Of a stretch of 64,000 nucleotides of DNA, positions 37,856 to 46,381 are shown one piece after another. A program made the translations under genes and the position numbers. The DNA is from Gammaproteobacteria bacterium (GTDB lineage: Bacteria; Pseudomonadota; Gammaproteobacteria; DSM-16500). Below the pieces are notes generated by a model that was not told the origin of the DNA, did no database searches, and saw only the letters and a list, made by a program, of their open reading frames with translations. Within the stretch, counting starts at the first letter, position 1; every line of letters starts with the position of its first letter. The stretch covers positions 1 through 64,000 of the forward strand of contig JABDGC010000005.1 in the NCBI GenBank assembly GCA_013286215.1, in the 5' to 3' direction.

Positions 37856-40501
37856 ATGCCAGACCAACGTCGCAATCCCGAAAGCCTTTTGAAGCAAGCA
37901 CAGAAGGAAGAGCGGCAGGCCGAGCGCGGCAAGCTTAAAATTTATCTCGGCGCCGCTCCCGGCGTTGGTAAGACCTTTATGATGCTGAAAGACGCCATCG
38001 CCATGCGTGAGAAGGGACTGGACGTGGTCGTCGGTGTAGTTGAATCGCACGGCCGTGAGGAAGTCATGGCTTTGCTCAAAAACTTGGAGATTCTGCCGCC
38101 CCAGGAAGTCTTGTATCGCGATCACAAGTTGTCCGAATTCAATTTGGACGCCGCCTTGAAACGAAACCCTGGCCTCATCCTGATCGATGAAATGGCCCAT
38201 ACCAACGCACCGGGACTACGGCACAACAAGCGCTGGCAGGACATCAAGGAAATCCTCGACCGCCGCATCGACGTCTACACTACCCTGAATGTGCAACATA
38301 TCGAAAGCCTGAATGACGTCGTTTCGCAGATCGTTCACACGCGCATCAAGGAGACCGTTCCCGACTCCATGCTTGAAATGGCCTCGACCATCGAATTGAT
38401 TGATTTGCCGCCGGACGATCTGATCAAACGTCTCCAGGAAGGCAAAGTCTATTTCCCGCAACAGGCAGAGCTGGCTGCGGAAAATTTTTTTCGCAAGGGC
38501 AATCTCAGCGCCCTGCGCGAGCTCGCGCTGCGTGTTACCGCCGAGCGCGTGGGCGCGGAGGTCTTGCACTACCGGCAAGGCCAGGGAATCAAGCATATCT
38601 GGCCTACCCGGGAAAAAATCATGGTTTGCGTGGGAGCCGGCACCCAATCGACCAAGCTTATCCGCGCTGCCCGGCGCATGTCCGCCAGTTTGCAAGCACA
38701 GTGGTTTGCAGTGCACGTGGACGCCCCGCGCCTGGAGTTATCGCAGGAACAGCATAATAGCGCCATCCAAAACCTGCGGCTGGCGGAACAACTCGGCGCG
38801 CAAACCCGCATTGTCAACGGTTTTAATGTCGTCACCGAGATCATGGACTTCGCGCGCGAGCAAAATATCACTAAGCTCATCATCGGAAAAACGCCCCGTT
38901 CACGCGTGCGAGACCTTCTCTTCAGTAATCTGGCCGATGAACTCTTGCGTTTTAGCGGTGAAATCGATGTCTATATCATCACTAGCCAGAAGACGCCGCT
39001 GCCAAAATCGGACAAGCCCGTCTCCGGCCAACAGGTTCCTCTGACGACCTATGGCGGCGCCGTCGCCGGGGTCGGGCTCGCAACCGGGATTGATTTTCTC
39101 TTGCATCCCTACTTCCATGAAAGCAATTTAATCATGGTCTACTTCCTGGCCGTGACCCTGGTATCCCTCTTTGGCAAAGTCGGCCCCTCCGTCTTAGCCT
39201 CCGTTCTCAGCGTCTGCGCCTATGCCGTTTTCTTCATGACGCCGACCCTGTCTTTCTCCAATGTGCAGTATATTTTTACTTTGCTGGTCATGCTCCTGGT
39301 GACCCAGGTCATCAGTCATTTAACGATCCTGACACGGCGTCAGGCCGAAGCCGCCAACGCCTCCGAACATCGAACCGCCACCCTGCATTCGCTGAGCCAG
39401 CAACTGGCGAGTACGCGCGGCGTCGATAAATTGCTCCATATCGCCGTGCAATATATTTCCGATGTCTTTAATAGCGAAGTCTTGGCGCTCCTGTCCGAAA
39501 ACGGACATTTGGAGATTCGTGCACGATATAAAACCGAGGAAACTTTGAACGCCAAAGAAATCGGCGTCGCTCAGTGGGTTTATGATTTAGGCCAGGTGGC
39601 TGGCCTCGGGACAGATACCCTGCCTTTCTCGGATTCAATTTATGTTCCTTTAATCACGACTCAGGGAACCATCGGTGTGCTACGCCTCCATCCCTTTCAA
39701 AAAAACACTCTCTTTACTCCGGAGCAAATGCACCTGCTCGAGGGTTGCTCCAATCAGGTCGCCTTGGCTCTGGAAGTCGACCGCTTGCAAGAAAAAACCA
39801 AGGAATCCGAGTTCAAAACAGAAACCGACCGTGTGCGTTCTTCCTTGTTGCAGGCGGTTTCCCATAACATGCGCGCTCCGCTGATTTCCGTCATGGGCGC
39901 GGCCAGCACGCTGATCGAAATGAACAAGGAATTGCCGCCGCAAATGATTCTCAAGTTAGGTAACGCCATCTATACCGAAGCAGAGCAAGTCAGTCATTTG
40001 ATCAACAATTTATTGCAAATCACCTACCTGGAATCGGAGGACGTTAAATTAAAGAAGCAGCCAGGCTCTCTCGCCGACGAACTCAATCTCGTCCTTAAAA
40101 CACTGGGTAAGCGCCTGGGAAAAAAACCGATCAAGCTGCACTTCCCGGCCAAGCTGCCGCCGGTTCCTTTTGACAAGGTGCTGATCGGCGAAGTGTTCAA
40201 TTGCCTGATTGACAATGCCATCAAATACACCCTGCCCACTTCTCCCCTGGACATCTCCGCCGACGTCAAAGATAACGAAGTGATTGTGAGCGTAGAGGAC
40301 CGCGGCCCCGGAATTGTTCCCGACGAGATCAATAAGCTCTTCGAAAAATTTTACCGCGGTCGTATGTTGGCGACAGAAAGAGGCTTGGGCTTGGGGCTAG
40401 CCATCTGCCAACACATCATCCTGGCGCATGGCGGGAAAATCTGGGCAGAAAACCGCAAAGATAGCGGCGCCGCCTTCCGTTTTACGCTTCCTTTAGTCTG
40501 A
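37856..40501 (+). CDS. kdpD: Sensor histidine kinase KdpD
   Basis: An 881-residue membrane kinase. In order: the KdpD domain with a Walker-type GAAPGVGKTF (about residue 33) and ESHGR, a universal-stress domain (about 255-375), four membrane helices of the DUF4118 region (about 395-495), GAF (about 515-650), HisKA and HATPase (about 775-880; DRGPGI, GLGLGLAIC). The H-box reads SHNMRAP: His670 is present, but the usual acidic next residue is asparagine. No kdpE follows; the gene ends overlapping a convergent hydrolase gene by nine bases. Confidence 0.93.
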   Translation: MPDQRRNPESLLKQAQKEERQAERGKLKIYLGAAPGVGKTFMMLKDAIAMREKGLDVVVGVVESHGREEVMALLKNLEILPPQEVLYRDHKLSEFNLDAALKRNPGLILIDEMAHTNAPGLRHNKRWQDIKEILDRRIDVYTTLNVQHIESLNDVVSQIVHTRIKETVPDSMLEMASTIELIDLPPDDLIKRLQEGKVYFPQQAELAAENFFRKGNLSALRELALRVTAERVGAEVLHYRQGQGIKHIWPTREKIMVCVGAGTQSTKLIRAARRMSASLQAQWFAVHVDAPRLELSQEQHNSAIQNLRLAEQLGAQTRIVNGFNVVTEIMDFAREQNITKLIIGKTPRSRVRDLLFSNLADELLRFSGEIDVYIITSQKTPLPKSDKPVSGQQVPLTTYGGAVAGVGLATGIDFLLHPYFHESNLIMVYFLAVTLVSLFGKVGPSVLASVLSVCAYAVFFMTPTLSFSNVQYIFTLLVMLLVTQVISHLTILTRRQAEAANASEHRTATLHSLSQQLASTRGVDKLLHIAVQYISDVFNSEVLALLSENGHLEIRARYKTEETLNAKEIGVAQWVYDLGQVAGLGTDTLPFSDSIYVPLITTQGTIGVLRLHPFQKNTLFTPEQMHLLEGCSNQVALALEVDRLQEKTKESEFKTETDRVRSSLLQAVSHNMRAPLISVMGAASTLIEMNKELPPQMILKLGNAIYTEAEQVSHLINNLLQITYLESEDVKLKKQPGSLADELNLVLKTLGKRLGKKPIKLHFPAKLPPVPFDKVLIGEVFNCLIDNAIKYTLPTSPLDISADVKDNEVIVSVEDRGPGIVPDEINKLFEKFYRGRMLATERGLGLGLAICQHIILAHGGKIWAENRKDSGAAFRFTLPLV

Positions 40502-41860
40502 ATGATCCGCGGGCACCACATAAGCAGGCGTGGTAAGGATCAAAGGGTCCCCTTGCCGTTCCTGAAAAGTCAGTTCGATGAAATGGGCTTTCCAACCCTG
40601 GAGCGGTGCGTTGACCTGGACTGGATAGTGATAAAAGCCTTCGCGATAAGCACCAACCAGATTTTTGTCGAGATATTTGATCTGGGCGGCCAGACGAAAA
40701 TCCCGGGACTGCGCATTTTCCGCCTCCCAGAGTTTAACCTGCTGCGGCGGCTTGTCCGTCAGCACGTGACAAAGGGCGCCGCGTTGCGTGATACTCCATT
40801 GAACTTGTGGCAGCGGGTTGCGTTTAATAAAAGCACGGAAATAGCCCAGCAAGGCTTCTTCCACAATTTTCAAGTCCATCGAATGGCCCTGATTCGGCAC
40901 CAGGCGCACCCGGGTTTCACCCGGCAATTCGTCAAGATATAAACTCAAACAATCCGGCGTGAAAAAATCATCACCGCTCGCACTAATGATATATTTTGGG
41001 ATACTCAGGCGCTTTTTGTAAAATTCGCCGTTCTCCTTGCGAAGATAGGCGAGCGGATCCTCAATTTCCATGAGTTGCTTAAATTCCATGGACTGCATGC
41101 TCTCAGGAATTTTTTCCTGGATGAAGTCATAGAAAGCCAGCGGCCAGTTGTTGTTATAACTCGCATAAATATGCTTCATCGTTTTTTGAGTGTTGAGCGT
41201 GTCAATCACGATGGGAACGATGGCCGAAATGCGCTCGTCGTGCAAAGCGGCCAACCAGGTCGCCAAGCCACGTTTAGAAAGCCCGGCCACGACAAAATGT
41301 TCGATCGGAATGAAATACTCCTGAACCATGATTTGCTGAATGGCATCCATGGCCTTCACGACGGCCTTAGTCATGGGAAGCGACAAGGGCCAATAAGCGT
41401 TCTTCTCCAAGTCACTCATATAACGGTTCCAGGAGTAGGCATAGATGCTGTCGCCTTTGCGCGAAACCGCATCTTCAAAAGTTAAATATTGATTGGGAAC
41501 GTCCTGCAAATCGACGACCAGCGCTTGGGTTTCAGCGGCTAATCTCGAAAAATCCAGCTCATGCGGCTGGGGATTGTCCTGCTGTGCATCCTTGTTCCGA
41601 GTCCCACCGTTTACAAAGAGCAGTGCCTGCGCCGCTGAGATCACGTCTGGACGATAAAACACCAGGGCATGGCGCCAAGTCTGTCCCTCCTTTTCCACGG
41701 GCCCTTTCGGCCACAGTTGCGAGCTGAAAGTATAGCTTTCAATAGAAATACCACGCGCCGCATCACGCCTTTTGTCCGTCCGCACCCAAAGCGAATCCAG
41801 CGCTTCCGGCTCCGCCAGATAACGCGGTAAATTCAGTTGCTGCAGTTTACTTATGCTCAT
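40493..41860 (-). CDS. PhoPQ-activated pathogenicity-related (PqaA-type) hydrolase
   Basis: A 455-residue alpha/beta-hydrolase-fold protein. It shows LFVNGGTRN, the nucleophile elbow VAGLSKRGLATW, the acid region SASGDDFFTPD and the histidine in NQGHSMD, matching the PhoPQ_related family. No signal peptide is seen, unlike several family members, so the protein may be cytoplasmic or use another export route. Family members are linked to host interaction in Salmonella and Legionella, but the substrate is unknown. It is divergent from the methyltransferase-TPR gene, with a shared 53-base block in between. Confidence 0.83.
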   Translation of the reverse strand: MSISKLQQLNLPRYLAEPEALDSLWVRTDKRRDAARGISIESYTFSSQLWPKGPVEKEGQTWRHALVFYRPDVISAAQALLFVNGGTRNKDAQQDNPQPHELDFSRLAAETQALVVDLQDVPNQYLTFEDAVSRKGDSIYAYSWNRYMSDLEKNAYWPLSLPMTKAVVKAMDAIQQIMVQEYFIPIEHFVVAGLSKRGLATWLAALHDERISAIVPIVIDTLNTQKTMKHIYASYNNNWPLAFYDFIQEKIPESMQSMEFKQLMEIEDPLAYLRKENGEFYKKRLSIPKYIISASGDDFFTPDCLSLYLDELPGETRVRLVPNQGHSMDLKIVEEALLGYFRAFIKRNPLPQVQWSITQRGALCHVLTDKPPQQVKLWEAENAQSRDFRLAAQIKYLDKNLVGAYREGFYHYPVQVNAPLQGWKAHFIELTFQERQGDPLILTTPAYVVPADHSD

Positions 41861-41894
41861 GAAAAATCCACCCTTAAATCTAAACCATCATATT

Positions 41895-41947
41895 ACTTCA
41901 TCTTGTAAAAAAAGGGGAACCATATAAAATTTGAACGATTATAATAA
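41895..41947. repeat. 53-base block shared with 29801-29853
   Basis: ACTTCATCTTG, an A-run, GGGGAACCATATA and TTTGAA align with the intergenic block upstream of mshI with one gap and about ten mismatches. The remainder of this 169-base AT-rich divergent region (41861-42029) shows no gene. Confidence 0.5.
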
Positions 41948-42029
41948 ATTTTAATCTTAATTTATACTAAATAAATATATTTGCACTTAAAATATACCAA
42001 TTAAAACTCAAATTGATCTAGGAAGAAAA

Positions 42030-43655
42030 GTGTTCCACAATATAGAATACCGCAAAACATTTTGGAGTCCTTTTGTGACAGAACATACTAACGTACCGTC
42101 GGTCTTGCTTGAAGAAAACAAGCGTCTCTCTGAATCCGCTTTATGGCGCATGCAGCGGGAATACTTTGATAAAGAAAGCATCAATGCCTGGGTAAACCAG
42201 GTTCCTTTTTATATCACCAGCAATCCTTTTATCGCGTATTGCTATGCCCAAATTGTACTCAATTTTATTCTTGACTGGATTCAGCAACATCCTGAGGCCA
42301 CGCAACATCCCTTTTACATCTTAGAACCGGGAACCGGTTCGGGACGCTTTAGCTTTTTTGTTATCAAAACGCTGGTTGAATTGATGGAGTCTTTAAATCT
42401 GACTGATATCCGCATCTGTTACGTCATGAGCGATGTCACCCGCAATAACATCAATTATTACGAGAAACACCCAGCCTTGCTGCCCTACATTGAAAAAGGC
42501 CTGATTGATTTCGCCATCTACAATATGGAAACAGACAAGCCGATCACGCTGTTGCGGCAGCATATCCACCTCGATCCAAAAACGCTGCAAAATCCGCTCA
42601 TCGTTTTCGCCAATTATATTTTTGATACCATTTCGCACGATGCTTTTACGGTCCATGATAAAAAATTATACGAGCTGCTGATTAGCTTAAAAACGGAGAC
42701 CAGCAATCTAGAAGGCAACCGTCCCGTGAATCTAGAGAAATTGGAAACGGTTTATCATATCCGCGAAATCAAGCCCGATTATTATCCCGACCCCGTACTC
42801 AATAAAATCCTGGCGGAATATAAAGCCGAGCTTCATGAAAGTAGCCTCCTCTTCCCCATCGGCTCCTTTCATGCCATTAAATACCTGAAAAAAATATCCA
42901 ATGACAAATTATTCATTATCTCGACGGACAAAGGCTACAGTACGGTCAAATCGCTGGATTACCACGGCCATCCTTCGCTGTCCTTTCACGGCAGCTTCTC
43001 CATGATGGTGAATTTCCACGCCCTGGCCGATTATTTCAAAAACACCGGCGGTGACTATTTCCTGCAAACGTCACGCAAGGGCATCAAAACTTCCGTTTTT
43101 TGCGCTGGCATGAACCTGACAAACTTGCCGCGTACCGCGCTGGCCATTCAACAATATGTGGAAGGCTTCAGTCCCTCCGATTACTTCACACTTCACCGCC
43201 GCGTCAGCGATTCCTTCAATGAATGCGATTTGGATACAATTGCTGCTCACATGCATTTAACACGCTGGGATCCGCATATGTACCTCAAGATCAAAAATCG
43301 CATTATCAGCCTGGTCCCGGAGGCCGAAGCGGAAACGCTGGAGTTTATAGCAGCTTGCATGCCAAAACTGGCCGCTCATTTTTATCATCTGCCCAAGACG
43401 GAATGTGTTTTGTTTGAAATTGGCGTTTTCTACCACGCCGTCAAACAATACCAAGATGCGCTGGTCTATTACGAACAATCCATACCCTACGTGGGCGAGC
43501 AGTTCAGCCTGCGCTACAATATTGCTCTCTGTCAGCATCAGCTTGAGAAAAATGCTGAGGCTATGGTTAATTTCAAGAAGGCGCTTGAATTAAATCCCGA
43601 GTCAAAAGAAGCGGAAGAGTGGATTACTTATCTGGAAAAGCAGGGTAAGGAATAA
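42030..43655 (+). CDS. SAM-dependent methyltransferase with C-terminal TPR repeats
   Basis: A 541-residue protein. Motif I is LEPGTGSGRFSFF at about residue 93, followed by CYVMSDVTRNN and the VFANYIFDTISHDAF segment, giving a MidA-like class I fold. Residues 430-535 hold at least two TPR units (FYHAVKQYQDALVYYEQSI and NAEAMVNFKKALELNPESKEA). The start is GTG after AGGAAG. The protein substrate is unknown; TPRs suggest a protein partner. A terminator hairpin follows. Confidence 0.75.
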   Translation: MFHNIEYRKTFWSPFVTEHTNVPSVLLEENKRLSESALWRMQREYFDKESINAWVNQVPFYITSNPFIAYCYAQIVLNFILDWIQQHPEATQHPFYILEPGTGSGRFSFFVIKTLVELMESLNLTDIRICYVMSDVTRNNINYYEKHPALLPYIEKGLIDFAIYNMETDKPITLLRQHIHLDPKTLQNPLIVFANYIFDTISHDAFTVHDKKLYELLISLKTETSNLEGNRPVNLEKLETVYHIREIKPDYYPDPVLNKILAEYKAELHESSLLFPIGSFHAIKYLKKISNDKLFIISTDKGYSTVKSLDYHGHPSLSFHGSFSMMVNFHALADYFKNTGGDYFLQTSRKGIKTSVFCAGMNLTNLPRTALAIQQYVEGFSPSDYFTLHRRVSDSFNECDLDTIAAHMHLTRWDPHMYLKIKNRIISLVPEAEAETLEFIAACMPKLAAHFYHLPKTECVLFEIGVFYHAVKQYQDALVYYEQSIPYVGEQFSLRYNIALCQHQLEKNAEAMVNFKKALELNPESKEAEEWITYLEKQGKE

Positions 43656-43671
43656 AGCTGCCCTTTTAAAA

Positions 43672-43717
43672 CCCTCCCCAAGCCCTGCTGTAACCAGGAG
43701 GGCCGGGGAGGATTTTT
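43672..43717. terminator. Probable bidirectional rho-independent terminator
   Basis: CCTCCCC (43673-43679) pairs with GGGGAGG (43705-43711) around an inner GCCCT/AGGAGGGC stem, with ATTTTT to the right and TTTTAAAA to the left. It lies between the convergent methyltransferase and DUF378 genes. Confidence 0.65.
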
Positions 43718-43743
43718 ATAAAACTGCAATTTTGCCTTCAGTA

Positions 43744-43968
43744 CTAGGGCGAGCCCTTCTTCTTTTCGAGAACCAGCAGATAAATCAGATAACCCGCGGC
43801 AATACCAATTGCCAGACAGAGCAGACGGGACAATAAGCCGCCTAGAATGGCATGAAAGAAATTAATTCCGAAGATTCCATAAAGACCAAGATCGATACCG
43901 CCGAGTAGCAAGAGAACAAAACAAGCGTAGGAATAGAGATCCCAACTTTTCAACATCAACAACTCCAT
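43744..43968 (-). CDS. DUF378 small membrane protein
   Basis: A 74-residue protein with two membrane segments, LLLLGGIDLGLYGIFGINFFHAI and LLCLAIGIAAGYLIYLLVL, the pattern of the DUF378/YuzA family of unknown function. AAGGAG precedes the ATG by eight bases. It lies 76 bases downstream of the AnkH-like gene on the same strand. Confidence 0.75.
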   Translation of the reverse strand: MELLMLKSWDLYSYACFVLLLLGGIDLGLYGIFGINFFHAILGGLLSRLLCLAIGIAAGYLIYLLVLEKKKGSP

Positions 43969-44044
43969 AGTCCAAGCTCCTTATGTGGTTGAACCTTCCC
44001 GCTTTTTAGAATAGCACAGAATTAGTTTGACCACCATCGAGACC

Positions 44045-45433
44045 TTAACGCTTGATAATCCCATAGTCCTTAAGAAGCTTTGAAAACTGCTCCCCTTCTG
44101 GAGTCGGGCGACGATAATAATAAGCCTGCAAGTAATTTTGCAGGATGTATTGATAGCGGGTATGTTGAAAAACGGACAAAATAACCTCCGTTCGGGTCTT
44201 GTCGGACATCTGCCCGCTCCCGCAGCGCTGAAAGAGGATAGCCGCCAAAATCTCGGCCTTACAGGCTTTTCGGATCGAATCGGCCTCTTTAAAGCTTTGT
44301 AGGCAAAACTGCAGGGCACGGTCCTTGTTCCATTCACGCCAGCGCTGATAGAAATTCAAGGCCAGGGATTTATATTGCGCCAGAGAATCCGCGCCACCGG
44401 GCAAGGAAGCGAGGATTAGGAAGAAGAGGGTTGGGATACAGGCTTCCACGTTCGCCCAGGAACAATTACCGCTGATTTGCGACTCCACCTTCAGCTCCGT
44501 AAGCGGCTCAAGCGCTAACACGCGATGCAAGTCTTCGTTGATAAACTGTCCACTCTGCTTCTTATACATTAAGTCCATGACAAATTCACTGGTGAAAACC
44601 TCGGGCTTGCCGATGCGGTAGCACATAATGTTGTCGAAAAGACGGCTGTCCTCGCGACGGTCGCACTTCGCGATAATACGACCATATTTTACGAAGGTAA
44701 TGGCATGCCCTTCGTAGCCAATGGGGATAATCAAGGGTTCCTGATGCAGCAGGTTTAAGAGGGTGGATCGGTGTTTGGTCACGTCCACGCGATATTGCCG
44801 ATAACGCACCAGGTCCGCAGCGCGGTGCATCACATCCACGATCACTTGAGACAGGCCCAAATAGCGCCTTAACTTGCGCGCACCGTAGTTATTCTGAAAT
44901 TGGGCCAGCGAATCGCAAATTAAGCCCAGCGTGATTTCCAGAAAAAAACCCTCAAAATCCACTTCCACATACCGATTCTGCGGATCGACCAGGTTGGCCG
45001 TTCCGACCAGTTCAAACATGTGGCCTAGCAGTTTCAAGTTAATAAAATCCTGAGCGAAGATCTCATCCGCGCCGGCATCGTAGAGAAGCCGACGAAGTTC
45101 CGCTTGCCGCCGCAAAATCGGCATGACGAGAACGGGCTGCCCTGCCAGGGTATAGGCATTGGGATTCGCATTGCGCGACAGTAAGAGCTGTGCCAACGCG
45201 AGATTGTTATTTTCAGCCGCCCAGTGCAAAGCCGTGTTCCCAGTGGCATCTTGCCCATTCACGTCAGCTCCGTGAGTAAGCAAGAGCTTGGTGATTTCAA
45301 GGTTGTCGGCAATAGCCGCCTCAATCAAGGGGGTAAAGCCGTATTCATCCATTGCATTGAGATCAACGCGATGCCGCAGCCACTCTTTAACAGCGTGGAT
45401 ATCTTCTTCAATGATCGCAGTAGCGAGGGACAT
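44045..45433 (-). CDS. Ankyrin-repeat protein resembling Legionella effector AnkH
   Basis: A 462-residue soluble protein. About four ankyrin repeats fill residues 1-125 (YGFTPLIEAAIADNLEITKLLL, GNTALHWAAENNNLALAQLLL). The rest is not ankyrin: GYEGHAITFVKYG near residue 243 and ISGNCSWANVEA near 324 give a histidine and cysteine arranged as in papain-like folds. The Legionella core effector AnkH (LegA3) has the same length, N-terminal ankyrins and a cysteine-protease-like domain, and this is the basis of the call. Delivery by Dot/Icm is inferred, not seen. The gene is nine bases downstream of a small acidic-protein gene. Confidence 0.68.
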   Translation of the reverse strand: MSLATAIIEEDIHAVKEWLRHRVDLNAMDEYGFTPLIEAAIADNLEITKLLLTHGADVNGQDATGNTALHWAAENNNLALAQLLLSRNANPNAYTLAGQPVLVMPILRRQAELRRLLYDAGADEIFAQDFINLKLLGHMFELVGTANLVDPQNRYVEVDFEGFFLEITLGLICDSLAQFQNNYGARKLRRYLGLSQVIVDVMHRAADLVRYRQYRVDVTKHRSTLLNLLHQEPLIIPIGYEGHAITFVKYGRIIAKCDRREDSRLFDNIMCYRIGKPEVFTSEFVMDLMYKKQSGQFINEDLHRVLALEPLTELKVESQISGNCSWANVEACIPTLFFLILASLPGGADSLAQYKSLALNFYQRWREWNKDRALQFCLQSFKEADSIRKACKAEILAAILFQRCGSGQMSDKTRTEVILSVFQHTRYQYILQNYLQAYYYRRPTPEGEQFSKLLKDYGIIKR

Positions 45434-45442
45434 TGGGGGCCT

Positions 45443-45943
45443 TTAAAACGGAGAAGGTTTGGGATTAAAGCGCGGCTGATTTTCAAGGCCAAGACGCAAT
45501 TGATGCTGATAGGTTAATTCCTCTTTCTTCTCAGAGTTGGTATCGGCATCGTAAAGGGTGGGATCCAAATTGACCTGGGGATCGATACCGTCAAACTCCG
45601 CCGCCTCGCCCAAAATGGGGTGCTTCAAGAAAGAGGAAGTTCGCTCCGACATCCCGGCTCTCCACTGATTACCGGCCGTTCGGCCTTCTTTTCTGTCCTT
45701 ACGTTCTTCGCGGAGTTTCTTCGCTTTTTCAACCAGGCTGCCATTCGCCTCTTTGTGCTGGGCTAAAAGTTGTTTTTCCTGTTCGGGAGAAAGTTTGCGT
45801 TGTTTTTCGTTGGCGAAAATAAAATCATGAAACTCGACCACGCCACCTTGGCCGCCGGCACCGCCCTCTTCGCCTTGATCGCCGCCGCTCTCCTCTTCCT
45901 CACCAGCAGCTCGTTTGCGTTTTTCTTCATCAAAATCAATCAT
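45443..45943 (-). CDS. Small charged disordered protein next to AnkH-like gene
   Basis: A 166-residue, highly charged, cysteine-free protein. Residues 8-35 are acidic and glycine-rich (GEEEESGGDQGEEGGAGGQGG), the centre is a Lys/Arg/Glu helix (about 60-90), and the end is proline-rich (PRFNPKPSPF). No family is recognised. It shares a strand with the AnkH-like gene, which starts nine bases later; a chaperone or co-effector role is possible but unproven. Repeat copy 4 sits 15 bases before its start codon. Confidence 0.6.
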   Translation of the reverse strand: MIDFDEEKRKRAAGEEEESGGDQGEEGGAGGQGGVVEFHDFIFANEKQRKLSPEQEKQLLAQHKEANGSLVEKAKKLREERKDRKEGRTAGNQWRAGMSERTSSFLKHPILGEAAEFDGIDPQVNLDPTLYDADTNSEKKEELTYQHQLRLGLENQPRFNPKPSPF

Positions 45944-45958
45944 CTACTTCTCTCCCCG

Positions 45959-46146
45959 TATATATTCGTTTCACCCTTCCATATCCCCCTTCCTCCACGC
46001 TGTTGGTGGAGGAAGGGGTTAGGGGAAGGAGGTATAAAATTAATCATAATCAGCGAGTTATAATTAATAACACCTCCTCTCCCTAGCCCTCTCCTCCACC
46101 AACAGCGTGGAGGAGAGGGGAATTTAAAATGAGAACCGAATATTTA
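45959..46146. repeat. MITE-like palindromic repeat, copy 4, with 9-base target duplication
   Basis: A 188-base double-hairpin copy (TATATTCG...CGAATATTTA ends). CTCTCCCCG lies directly outside both ends (45950-45958 and 46147-46155), the expected result of transposase-made insertion. It separates the acidic gene from its original upstream sequence. Confidence 0.88.
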
Positions 46147-46250
46147 CTCTCCCCGCGTACTTCACCCCGGCCTTCTACCTGTAATTATAATTGATAATCG
46201 CTAGAAAGGGAGGGTTTTAAACAGCCAACCCTAAAAACCAGAACAAGCCA

Positions 46251-46378
46251 AATATACCTTTTGCACTTCAAAACGTGAAGTACGCCGGTATCCCTAACTT
46301 AATAGCAGTGCACTCCGCCGTTCCCACTAAAAGCGTGGGAGCGGGGACAAAAGACATTCAAAATGCAATCGGTATATT
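46251..46378. repeat. Second short inverted-repeat element
   Basis: Ends AATATACCTTTTGCACTT and the complement of AATATACCGATTGCATTT form an imperfect ~20-base inverted repeat enclosing 128 bases, with an internal TTCCCAC...GTGGGA hairpin. It abuts the 3' end of etfA. No second copy is in this window, so mobility is a guess. Nothing is seen in the 104 bases between it and repeat copy 4. Confidence 0.5.
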
Positions 46379-46381
46379 GCA

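Noticed and set aside
45770..46063. 97-codon plus-strand frame
   Set aside because: Antisense to the acidic gene and running into a repeat.
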